Below are positions 6,820 to 13,100 of a stretch of DNA of 16,425 nt, one piece after another. Origin of the DNA: Lachnospiraceae bacterium UBA7110. Lineage in GTDB: Bacteria; Bacillota; Clostridia; Lachnospirales; Lachnospiraceae. Below the pieces are notes generated by a model. It did no database searches. It was not told the DNA's origin and saw only the letters and a list, made by a program, of their open reading frames with translations. The stretch lies in assembly GCA_002492295.1 (NCBI GenBank), contig DKYC01000012.1, forward strand, positions 1 to 16,425. Reading direction: 5' to 3'. Position 1 is the first letter of the stretch, and the number at the start of each line of letters is the position of its first letter. Both the position numbers and the translations under genes were made by a program.

Positions 6820-8136
6820 CTATCGGCTAAAAAAACTTCTCACACGTTTCTCTATCGTTTGAAGACCGATTTTTGAATCCATTCCATTGTTTATTATATT
6901 CTCGATGCCTTCGTCAATAATCCCCTTAACCGATGCGATATCCCTGAAATTATAATCCGGATCGGCATCTTCCATAATCGACGTAATCAGATTAATATCC
7001 ATTCCGCCTTCCTCGGAGAGAACCTGATCAATGCTAAGCATGGTCGTCACAGAATCCGTAACCGTCTTTAATACGGACGCGCCTTCCTTATATGTGTAGA
7101 TTTCGCTTTGAATTTCTATGTCATAACAAAAGGTTTTCATCAGTTCCCATGCCAGCTTTTCATTGTTTGTCCTCGAATTCATGGAGAGCAGAAGCGTACT
7201 CATGGTAGACTTGTTCTCTCCCCTCTCTCCCCTCGGAAGCGTAATACAGTCCAACTCAAAATTCGTATACTTCTTAATGCTCCACGGATAAGGCTTATAA
7301 GTCCTGTAATCTGATAAAAGCGCAGGCATAAAAGCCACATTCCCCCTATCAAAATCGTCTGCAGTCACGATGCTTCCTTTCGTAAGATCATTGATTGCCT
7401 TAACAAAATCCACGGCTTCAATCGCATTTTCACTCAAAAGGTTGCAGTTTGTTCCATTTGCGTCAAAGGGTACTACCCCGTTTGTAACGAAAGCGTGCTG
7501 CCATGTGTAATTGCAAACGCCAAACTGATCCTCGATTCCATTACGATCAGTATCTTTCGTAACTTTGCTGCAAATCTGATAAAAGTCCTCCCATGTCCAA
7601 TCGCTTGAAATTTCATTAATCCCTTCATTTCTAAGCAGTGTTTTATTGACAAACATCATGCTTGGAACACTCTCAAACGGAATCCCATACTGACTGCCGG
7701 AAATATTGCCAAACGCAAATGAGGCATCATAATATTGGGACTGGTCATAATCGGAATCTTTGTCAATAAAGCTATCCAGCTCCATCAAAGCGCCGGTGCT
7801 TGCAAAAGTCGAAAAGTCCTCCGGCAGAACAAAGAAAACGTCCGGCGCATTTCCCTTAATCAAAGCAGATGCAATATACTCCGAATAATCATCTTTTGGG
7901 ATTCCACTTACAAACCGCACCGTTACCCCGGGGTGCTCGGCTTCAAATTTCCCTACGGCATCGTCAATGAGCTGATATGTATAAGCATCAGGAACATTCC
8001 ATGTGCTGCCGGTAAAAAATCCAAGCGTTATCACCTTTTTGCTATGGAAATAATAAACCGAAGCTGCTGCTATGGCCGCAGCTGCTGCCAAACAGACGAG
8101 CACTCCAAACCTGTTTTTCATCTTTTTCTTTTTCAT
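6820..8136 (-). CDS. Membrane-anchored extracellular solute-binding protein, family 1 (possible sugar sensor)
   Basis: A 438-residue protein of the SBP_bac_1 (maltose-binding-like) family, resembling sugar-binding proteins of CUT1 ABC systems (FEAEHPGVTVRFV, APDVFFVLPEDF, YGIPFESVPSMMFVNKTLL). The N-terminus is basic (MKKKKMKNRF) followed by one hydrophobic helix (about 11-30). There is no lipobox: the only cysteine in the helix, C15, follows VLV. The protein is therefore probably held by an uncleaved signal anchor. No CUT1 permease is nearby. It follows the HTH gene by 5 bp, as if encoding an auxiliary sugar sensor of a signalling system instead of a transporter. The frame can be extended to 8169, overlapping the HTH gene; I chose the ATG at 8136 just past that gene's stop, with purine-rich GGGGGAAAAG upstream. 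Confidence 0.8.
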   Translation of the reverse strand: MKKKKMKNRFGVLVCLAAAAAIAAASVYYFHSKKVITLGFFTGSTWNVPDAYTYQLIDDAVGKFEAEHPGVTVRFVSGIPKDDYSEYIASALIKGNAPDVFFVLPEDFSTFASTGALMELDSFIDKDSDYDQSQYYDASFAFGNISGSQYGIPFESVPSMMFVNKTLLRNEGINEISSDWTWEDFYQICSKVTKDTDRNGIEDQFGVCNYTWQHAFVTNGVVPFDANGTNCNLLSENAIEAVDFVKAINDLTKGSIVTADDFDRGNVAFMPALLSDYRTYKPYPWSIKKYTNFELDCITLPRGERGENKSTMSTLLLSMNSRTNNEKLAWELMKTFCYDIEIQSEIYTYKEGASVLKTVTDSVTTMLSIDQVLSEEGGMDINLITSIMEDADPDYNFRDIASVKGIIDEGIENIINNGMDSKIGLQTIEKRVRSFFSR

Positions 8137-8141
8137 TTGCG

Positions 8142-8393
8142 TCAACTTTTCCCCCGCTGCACAGCCCAAATCGCTAATTGTGTTCTGTCTCGCAAATCAA
8201 GCTTTTTTAATATCGAACTCAAATAATTCCGCACAGAGCCTTCCGTGAGGAAAAGTTCCGCCGCAATTTCCTTATTGGACAGACCTTTTGAAACAAGCTT
8301 AATTACTTTCCACTCGGACTCTGTAACTTCCTCTACATACTTTTCATCAACTGTGATGATTGCCGCATTTCTATTTGCCATTTGTGAAAACAT
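8142..8393 (-). CDS. LuxR-type HTH protein, probable receiver-less response-regulator remnant
   Basis: An 83-residue protein that is almost entirely a LuxR/GerE DNA-binding domain (about residues 22-81), with TESEWKVIKLVSKGLSNKEI, the recognition helix region TEGSVRNYLSSILKKL and the end RTQLAIWAVQRG. This is the C-terminal output domain of NarL/FixJ response regulators, normally 200-220 residues; the receiver and phospho-acceptor Asp are absent. AAGG eight bases before ATG makes it translatable. In-frame upstream sequence reaches a TGA after about 17 codons and shows no receiver. It is either a genuine stand-alone HTH regulator or the tail of a response regulator cut when the cassette was joined here; the direct repeat starts 76 bp upstream. 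Its target might be the palindromes at 6728-6796, which is speculation. Confidence 0.7.
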   Translation of the reverse strand: MFSQMANRNAAIITVDEKYVEEVTESEWKVIKLVSKGLSNKEIAAELFLTEGSVRNYLSSILKKLDLRDRTQLAIWAVQRGKS

Positions 8394-8468
8394 TATCAAA
8401 ACCTTTTTGGCTAATAAAATTCCAAAGATTAAAAGGAATATATTTCACAAAAAATGAGAAAAAAGAAT

Positions 8469-8509
8469 AAAAAATGAAGTTATATGATGAAACCGTATCA
8501 TATAACTTC
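8469..8509 (-). terminator. Rho-independent terminator of the helical-bundle gene
   Basis: A perfect 13-bp stem (8476-8488 with 8497-8509) and 8-nt loop are followed on the minus strand by six U (8474-8469). It lies 10 bp after the stop of the gene at 8519-8950. It is identical to the copy at 1-41. Confidence 0.88.
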
Positions 8510-8564
8510 CAAACCGCTTTATAAATATACCCGCAAGTCCGCAATCAGCGTCTCTTCGGCTTTT
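8469..8564. repeat. Right copy of the 96-bp direct repeat
   Basis: This copy is the in-place 3' end and terminator of the gene at 8519-8950. It lies 8468 bp from its partner at 1-96. Recombination between the two copies would remove exactly one repeat plus the sugar cassette and leave this gene and its terminator intact. Confidence 0.95.
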
Positions 8565-8950
8565 GCTACGTCCCTTGCAAGCTTTTTGATTTTTTCGTCC
8601 GCCGCCGGATATTGGTTTAAATATTTGTGCAGGCTTTTTACGCCCATGTTGCAGCCGTCCGTAATCAAATCCGCAACCATGCTGTCAGAATCGTCGCCGC
8701 CCAATTTTACATTGGTCTTTACCCATGACATCATCTTTGCCATCATTGCAGGCTCTTTTCCTTCATCATGAAATTCATTTAAATATTCGTGCGTCGTATT
8801 GCCAAGCTTCGTATGCGTTTCCTTTGACTTCGCAAGTAGGTCCCTTAGTTTTTCGTCCCGCACGTGCTCCATCACTTCATCAAGGGAAGAAACCCCCATT
8901 TTGATGCCCGCATTGCATTCTCTTAATAACTTGATTGTATCATCCTGCAT
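8519..8950 (-). CDS. Small all-helical hypothetical protein, possibly ferritin-like (DUF2383-type)
   Basis: A 143-residue soluble, charged protein predicted to be mostly helical, in a four-helix-bundle-like pattern. Segments such as ECNAGIKMGVSSLDEVMEHV, HEYLNEFHDEGKEP and TDGCNMGVKSLHKYLNQY recall a widespread clostridial hypothetical family related to ferritin-like/DUF2383 proteins. ECNAGIKMG (about residue 11) and DGCNMGVKS (about residue 98) look like internal duplicates, as in bundles built from two helical hairpins. I see no convincing di-iron ExxH pair and assign no activity. GGGGG lies eight bases before ATG, and GCATTTCAAATGC forms a short palindrome over the start. The gene is monocistronic with its own terminator. 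Its last 46 bp plus terminator are duplicated at 1-96. Confidence 0.8.
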   Translation of the reverse strand: MQDDTIKLLRECNAGIKMGVSSLDEVMEHVRDEKLRDLLAKSKETHTKLGNTTHEYLNEFHDEGKEPAMMAKMMSWVKTNVKLGGDDSDSMVADLITDGCNMGVKSLHKYLNQYPAADEKIKKLARDVAKAEETLIADLRVYL

Positions 8951-9039
8951 TTCAAATGCCCCCTGTCCTATTAATTCGTCTCTGCATTTTTAGTATTTAC
9001 ATATAAAATAATTTCATGCACATTTGGTGCGGTTATCCT

Positions 9040-9615
9040 TTATGCCACTGCGCCAAGCAGCACATAAACAAGCGTCCCCACGACACCGCTCCCCAAAATG
9101 ATTGCAATCGCACTTACTTTATATTTGCGCAGGATAACCAGCGCCACGACGAAAATCACAAGCTCCACAATCCGCAGATTGCTTAGCACAATTTCGCCAA
9201 GCTCCGCCTGAAACAGTCCCAACATTAAAATCGACGCCCCCGCCGACGCAATCAGCGATACAACCGCCGGACGCAAAGAGCCCAGCACAATCTGAACGCC
9301 GCTCACCGTGCGGTATTTGTAGTAAAAATGTGCCAAAATCAGGCAGATGCAGAACGACGGAATAATACACCCCAGCGTACACAGCAGTACGCCCGGAATG
9401 CCTGCAATCCGCATTCCCACAAAGGTCGCGGAGTTAATCGAAATCGGGCCGGGCGTCATTTCCGCCACGGTAATCAAATCCGAAAATTCCTCGAGCGTCA
9501 TCAGCTTGTGGATATTGACAATCTGCTCCTGAATGAGCGGGATTGCCGCGTATCCTCCGCCCACGCTGAATAAGCCGACCTGCATAAACGCAAAAAATAA
9601 TTTTATTAACAGCAT
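9040..9615 (-). CDS. Chromate transporter (CHR family), second half-size subunit
   Basis: A 191-residue integral membrane protein, one Chromate_transp domain, with about five or six helices. It has the N-terminal glycine cluster FSVGGGYAAIPLI, the conserved TPGPISINSATFVG near residue 54 and SLRPAVVSL near 113. In the short-chain CHR group two adjacent genes encode half-size proteins that together replace the fused long form; the partner ends 3 bp upstream here. CHR proteins are annotated as chromate efflux transporters, though in anaerobes the natural ion is often unknown. The start lies just after the partner's TGA stop, so translation is probably coupled. Confidence 0.9.
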   Translation of the reverse strand: MLLIKLFFAFMQVGLFSVGGGYAAIPLIQEQIVNIHKLMTLEEFSDLITVAEMTPGPISINSATFVGMRIAGIPGVLLCTLGCIIPSFCICLILAHFYYKYRTVSGVQIVLGSLRPAVVSLIASAGASILMLGLFQAELGEIVLSNLRIVELVIFVVALVILRKYKVSAIAIILGSGVVGTLVYVLLGAVA

Positions 9616-9618
9616 TTA

Positions 9619-10197
9619 TCACACTGCTCCTTTCTTCTTATTGTTTTTCAACGTTACAACCAAATCAATCAGACCAATTCCCAGACAAACCAGTATAATC
9701 AGCATCGCACTGACGTCCAATAGGTACGTCGCGATAAACGCAATAATCATCATTGCGATGTATAGCACGCGTTTTGTTTTTACAACATTGCCTGCCAAAT
9801 TAATCACCACATCGAAGATTACCGCCGCAACGCCCGCGCGCATGACCTCCAGCGCCGTCGCAATGTACGGATTCGTGCGGAACTGATTATAAAATAAGGA
9901 AATAACAGAGATAATCACCATCGGCGGCAGAATTGTCCCGCCGATTGCCACCAGTGAGCCGACAATTCCCGCCATGCGGTAGCCGATAATGACAGAAGCG
10001 TTGACGGGAAGCGGGCCGGGAACAGACTGCGTAATCGCCGTCACATCCAGCATTTCATCCTCCTCCAGCCATTTGAGCTCCTCCACATAGCGTTTTTTCA
10101 TCAGCGAAACAATCACAAAGCCGCCGCCGAATGTGCAGGCGCTCAGCACAAACATCGATTTAAACAGCGTCCAAAGCTTGCTGTAATCCTTTTTCAT
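9619..10197 (-). CDS. Chromate transporter (CHR family), first half-size subunit
   Basis: A 192-residue membrane protein, the partner of the gene at 9040-9615. It shows the same elements: TFGGGFVIVSLMKKRY near the N-terminus, QSVPGPLPVNASVIIGYRMA near residue 75 and a basic C-terminal tail (KNNKKKGAV). The two halves probably insert with opposite topology and form one transporter. The frame can be extended to 10245, but the ATG at 10197 has GGGGGA seven bases upstream, and the longer N-terminus would lie partly inside the terminator hairpin at 10225-10281. Confidence 0.9.
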   Translation of the reverse strand: MKKDYSKLWTLFKSMFVLSACTFGGGFVIVSLMKKRYVEELKWLEEDEMLDVTAITQSVPGPLPVNASVIIGYRMAGIVGSLVAIGGTILPPMVIISVISLFYNQFRTNPYIATALEVMRAGVAAVIFDVVINLAGNVVKTKRVLYIAMMIIAFIATYLLDVSAMLIILVCLGIGLIDLVVTLKNNKKKGAV

Positions 10198-10224
10198 AAT
10201 AATCCCCCATACCGTATATACTGC

Positions 10225-10281
10225 AAAAAACCATTTTGCTATCAATTCTTTTTAAAAGTATTTGTAACAAAATGGTTTTTT
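10225..10281 (-). terminator. Terminator after the chemotaxis gene
   Basis: A perfect 14-bp inverted repeat, AAAAAACCATTTTG (10225-10238) and CAAAATGGTTTTTT (10268-10281), with a 29-nt loop, lies 21 bp after the chemotaxis-protein stop. The minus-strand transcript ends its 3' arm in six U. The sequence is symmetrical, so it could act in both directions. It separates the chemotaxis gene from the chromate-transporter pair, whose promoter must lie inside or just after it. Confidence 0.75.
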
Positions 10282-10301
10282 ATTCTGTAGGACTTTCGTT
10301 T

Positions 10302-11777
10302 TTAATCTGCTTTAAGAACCTCCGCAAGCCGTTCGATTCCTCCCTGTACAATTTCCAAGGATTTTAGAATGTCTTCCACACCGGAAACCTGCTGCTCTGT
10401 CGCCATGCTGATTTCCGTCGTTGTTTCGGCAGCCTTCTCCGAAATCTCCTCCAGCTTGTCCATTGAGTTCATCAGCGCATCCTTAATATCGACCATGCCA
10501 ACCAGCTCGTTTTTCAAATCCCCGATAACAGTCAGAGCCTCGTCGGAAGATTGAATCATGGTTTCAAAAATCTTTACGGTGTCGTCAAGCTTATCGGACG
10601 ATTCTTTTACGATAACGCCGTTTTTATCCATAATCTGATTGGTGTCTTCAATAGTTGACATAATGTCTTTTAAGATGGTATCAATCTCTTTTGTCGCATT
10701 TGCGGACTCCAAAGACAATCCGTTGATTTCATCGGCAACGACAGCAAAACCCTTGCCTGCCTCGCCTGCTCTTGCCGCCTCTATCGCCGCATTTAATGCA
10801 AGAAGGTTTGTCTGTTTTGCAATCTGATTAATGCTTTCCACAATTCCGGCAATCAGCGTTGATTTCTGCGTCAAGGTCGCAACACCGTCCGCCGCCTCCT
10901 TTGTCGCTTTGATATTCTCTGCAAACTTAGCGGAAAGCTCCGAAATGGACGCTATCCCCTCGTCGTTCTTTTCCTTGAGCTGGTCCATATTTCCCATTGT
11001 AAGCGTAACCTGCTGCTCGGACGCCTGTATCTTGTCATTTAAGGAGTTGAAAATCGCAATACTTCCGTTGACCTCCTCCGTCTGCATTGCCGCACTGCCC
11101 GAGATTGCCTCCGTGGAACCGGCAATGTCCTGCGTACTCTGCTTAAAACCGCTCAGCGCTTCATGAATATGCTCCGTCGATTCCTGAATGCCCATAAACG
11201 TCTGACGGACATTTCCAATCAGCGTTTCCATCTCGCCTTCTTTTTTCTCCACATCCAAAAACAGGGAACGCGCCCGCAGAATAATCATTGCTGCCGCAAG
11301 CACTGCAAGCACATACACCATCAAAATGAAAATCCATATCGGAAACGTGTACATCGCCCGATACGCCGCCGGAAACAGCAGCAGGGCGCCGCCGTTTGAT
11401 ACAATAAGCACGATGGTATACACTTTTACCACGGACAAATCATAGTAGGAAACCGCCAAAAATAAAATCAGAAAATATGCCTCCGCCATCGCTCCATATG
11501 CCGCCGGCGTACCGAATACGATGGTGACTGCACCGCATACCGGCAATATGGAAACGTAAAGGTATTTTGCATACTTTCCGATTGGTTTTTCCAATGCTTT
11601 GATAATTAAGTTTACCGCCACCATTATCAGGACAATGCTGTCCCGCGCTGTCCCTCCGTTAAACAGAAACACATATAAAAATGCGACAACCGGTACTGCG
11701 GAATAAAACAGAAACATCACAAAATTCGTTCGTTTCTCTTCATTTTTTAAGATTTCGAGTTCCATACAAATTACCAT
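10302..11777 (-). CDS. Methyl-accepting chemotaxis protein with polytopic membrane domain
   Basis: A 491-residue chemoreceptor. The N-terminal 170 residues contain six hydrophobic helices with short loops and no sizeable extracytoplasmic ligand domain. The rest is a cytoplasmic coiled-coil signalling domain. The conserved hairpin tip (residues 322-351) includes QTNLLALNAAIEAARAGEAG and GFAVVADEI, the CheA/CheW-binding region. The extreme C-terminus (IERLAEVLKAD) has no CheR/CheB-tethering pentapeptide. Such receptors may sense membrane-soluble or intracellular cues, but the signal cannot be named. No other chemotaxis or flagellar gene lies in the window, as for an orphan receptor. The start is uncertain: AAAGGG is 1 base before the ATG at 11777 and 13 before the ATG at 11765. 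Confidence 0.9.
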   Translation of the reverse strand: MVICMELEILKNEEKRTNFVMFLFYSAVPVVAFLYVFLFNGGTARDSIVLIMVAVNLIIKALEKPIGKYAKYLYVSILPVCGAVTIVFGTPAAYGAMAEAYFLILFLAVSYYDLSVVKVYTIVLIVSNGGALLLFPAAYRAMYTFPIWIFILMVYVLAVLAAAMIILRARSLFLDVEKKEGEMETLIGNVRQTFMGIQESTEHIHEALSGFKQSTQDIAGSTEAISGSAAMQTEEVNGSIAIFNSLNDKIQASEQQVTLTMGNMDQLKEKNDEGIASISELSAKFAENIKATKEAADGVATLTQKSTLIAGIVESINQIAKQTNLLALNAAIEAARAGEAGKGFAVVADEINGLSLESANATKEIDTILKDIMSTIEDTNQIMDKNGVIVKESSDKLDDTVKIFETMIQSSDEALTVIGDLKNELVGMVDIKDALMNSMDKLEEISEKAAETTTEISMATEQQVSGVEDILKSLEIVQGGIERLAEVLKAD

Positions 11778-11831
11778 GCCCTTTCGTTTTTTTCATTTGC
11801 GTTTCGTAAAAAAGCACAAATATTTAATAAA

Positions 11832-11854
11832 ATTTTACCATATTTTGGTAAAAT
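11832..11854 (-). promoter_or_regulatory. AT-rich palindrome upstream of the chemotaxis gene
   Basis: ATTTTACCA (11832-11840) and TGGTAAAAT (11846-11854) form a perfect 9-bp inverted repeat with a 5-nt centre. In the transcribed direction TTTATTAAAT follows, so it may be a weak terminator for the Rpn fragment. It could also be an operator overlapping a weak promoter (TTTACC, 17 bp, TATTAA) of the chemotaxis gene. The sequence does not decide between these. Confidence 0.4.
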
Positions 11855-11875
11855 GTACAAGGGCATTCAAAATTA

Positions 11876-12043
11876 TTATATACGTTTCTGTGCTTCCTCG
11901 CGGCTTAAATTATATTCTGTCATTAAGGCGGTTATTATTTGTTCGTCAGTAGCATGAACCGCACGCAGGGCGTTGATTACGGTTTTTATGCCTTGTTCCC
12001 GTTCCTGCTTAATTCCCAGATTCTTTGTTTTTGATTTTATCAT
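11876..12043 (-). CDS. Possible 55-residue product of the Rpn fragment
   Basis: ATG at 12043 follows AGGAGG with an 8-base spacer, as good a ribosome binding site as any in the window. The product begins MIKSKTKNLGIKQEREQGIK, is charged and helical, and ends in a short helix-loop-helix-like tail (LMTEYNLSREEAQKRI). In E. coli, rpn genes are known to encode an internal short C-terminal product that restrains the full-length nuclease. This ORF sits in the equivalent position, but whether it is made or functional is unknown. Confidence 0.4.
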   Translation of the reverse strand: MIKSKTKNLGIKQEREQGIKTVINALRAVHATDEQIITALMTEYNLSREEAQKRI

Positions 12044-12121
12044 ATCCAAATCCTCCTGCGTTTTTGCGTTAAACAGACAGTGCCACTCGTCAAGCGGACA
12101 GGACTGTGCTTCATTGGGTTG
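11876..12121 (-). pseudogene. C-terminal remnant of an Rpn-family PD-(D/E)XK nuclease/transposase-like protein
   Basis: The open frame starts right after the sortase stop codon, in the same frame, and encodes 81 residues with no start at its head. LDEWHCLFNAKTQEDLDMIK followed by SKTKNLGI matches the region after the nuclease core in clostridial Rpn proteins (usually about 300 residues). The tail, with the pattern IITALMTEYNLSREEAQKRI, resembles their variable C-terminus. The nuclease domain is gone, and the join between the two blocks is shorter than usual, suggesting an internal deletion. An internal ATG at 12043 has a perfect AGGAGG eight bases upstream and would give a 55-residue product ending at the native TAA, so part may still be translated. 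Confidence 0.7.
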
Positions 12122-12949
12122 CTAGGTTCTTACCCGCTTTGCTACTACCACAAACCGCCCGTCCGTCACATGATAGGAACAGGTGGAGAGCGTCAAAAGA
12201 GTATCGCCAAACTGCGCCGTAACGCCTGTATCATACAGAGACAATTCTTTGATGTTCTGATAAAAATCGTCAAATTCCTCCTGCGTATGCGCCTCATAAA
12301 ACTGATAATATTTAAACACATCTTCATCCACATCGTAAACCTGAGAGCGGAATACCGCGATAACCTCATAGGTGCGCTGTTCATAAAGCGTATCAAACGA
12401 AATTGTGGAATGCTCCCGACAAAAGTCCGCGCTCTGATACAAGTCCAAATCGCCGAACATGGAACCGTCCTTCATGTTGTGTCCGTAGACAATCACGTTC
12501 GTCCCGTCGGCGAGGTCGGCTTTGCCGCGCACATAAAGACAGCCGTACTTGCTGTCGTTTCCGTAAAAGTCATGGTGCAGATAATATTCATCGTCCCCGC
12601 ACTGCATGACCGGATAGTCAATCGCTGTATTCTCAATGGAAAGCCATCCGGCAAGGTCGTTGTTTTGGGCGTACAGACCTGCATATTGGGAAAGAATGAC
12701 CGATTCTTCCTCTTCTTCCGATATCACCTCCTGCGTTGACGCATCAGCCGTCTCATCCGTTGTCTCGTTCGTTTGGGACGAAACAGTTTTTGACGGCTCC
12801 TCTTCCCTCAAGGTTTCCTGCTTGAGCGCCTTTTGCTGCGCTTCCTGCCGCCTTGATGCATGATATTCCCGTCCGATTCCAATCAGGCACACCGCCAAAA
12901 TAAGCAAAAACGCTATTTTAATAATCCTGTTTTTTCTACTGCGTTCCAT
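12122..12949 (-). CDS. srtB: Class B sortase
   Basis: A 275-residue membrane-anchored cysteine transpeptidase. The N-terminal signal anchor is about residues 10-26. It is followed by a long Glu/Gln/Thr-rich stalk (about 35-85) and the catalytic domain from about 87. Catalytic residues are H157 in VYGHNM, C257 in TLSTCSY and R265 in DGRFVVVAKR. The length, the SxYGCLYV strand and the helix-rich insert before the Cys strand (DVFKYYQFYEAHTQEEFDDF) fit class B. Sortases of this class attach surface proteins to the cell wall; the protein encoded just upstream (13101-16425) carries a PKTGD signal and is the obvious substrate. The frame opens at 13015, but I chose the ATG at 12949, with GGGGGGAG ten bases upstream. 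The upstream sequence is a hairpin, not protein-like. Confidence 0.9.
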   Translation of the reverse strand: MERSRKNRIIKIAFLLILAVCLIGIGREYHASRRQEAQQKALKQETLREEEPSKTVSSQTNETTDETADASTQEVISEEEEESVILSQYAGLYAQNNDLAGWLSIENTAIDYPVMQCGDDEYYLHHDFYGNDSKYGCLYVRGKADLADGTNVIVYGHNMKDGSMFGDLDLYQSADFCREHSTISFDTLYEQRTYEVIAVFRSQVYDVDEDVFKYYQFYEAHTQEEFDDFYQNIKELSLYDTGVTAQFGDTLLTLSTCSYHVTDGRFVVVAKRVRT

Positions 12950-12965
12950 AACCCTCAAGCTCCCC

Positions 12966-13003
12966 CCTCGTATGCTATATACTATAAAATATCGCATACG
13001 AGG
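12966..13003 (-). promoter_or_regulatory. Hairpin overlapping the sortase ribosome binding site
   Basis: CCTCGTATGC (12966-12975) and GCATACGAGG (12994-13003) form a perfect 10-bp inverted repeat with an 18-nt AT-rich centre. On the minus strand the proximal arm ends in GAGG, part of the GAGGGGGGAG that serves as the sortase Shine-Dalgarno. The stem could hide part of that site. The centre contains TATA-like sequence, so an operator around a promoter is an alternative. Confidence 0.5.
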
Positions 13004-13100
13004 AGTAAAATGCAAGTTCGTATTTACTACTTTTTATTAACCTCGTAACAGGTAAAAATCCATACAAAACCACTTGTGGTGCTTTGATGCAAATTATCTG

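Larger units (their letters stand above)
1..8564. mobile_element. Putative inserted sugar-catabolism cassette bounded by direct repeats
   Basis: An 8.4-kb block with a complete sugar uptake/catabolism operon, a membrane-anchored sugar-binding protein and an orphan HTH protein lies between direct repeats that duplicate the 3' end of a neighbouring gene. Duplication of a gene's 3' end at both borders is typical of integrative elements that insert at gene ends, but also arises from recombination between related alleles. No integrase, transposase or conjugation gene is visible inside, so calling it a mobile element is inference. The boundaries come only from the repeats. Confidence 0.35.

Noticed and set aside
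9005..9039. Possible terminator after the chromate-transporter pair (GCAC/GTGC)
   Set aside because: Only a 4-bp stem without a clear U-tract; not supported.
10205..10245. TTGATA/TATATA as promoter of the chromate-transporter genes
   Set aside because: The 19-bp spacer is long and the implied start would leave only about ten leader bases, cutting into the ribosome binding site.
12080..12739. 219-codon plus-strand open frame opposite the sortase
   Set aside because: The minus strand encodes a complete class B sortase with all catalytic residues; the plus frame shows no recognisable protein features.
13066..13082. Palindrome ACCACTTGTGGT between the surface-protein and sortase genes as a terminator
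   Set aside because: The stem is only 4-5 bp with a minimal loop and only a short U-run follows, so termination there would be weak; the two genes are probably co-transcribed at least in part.
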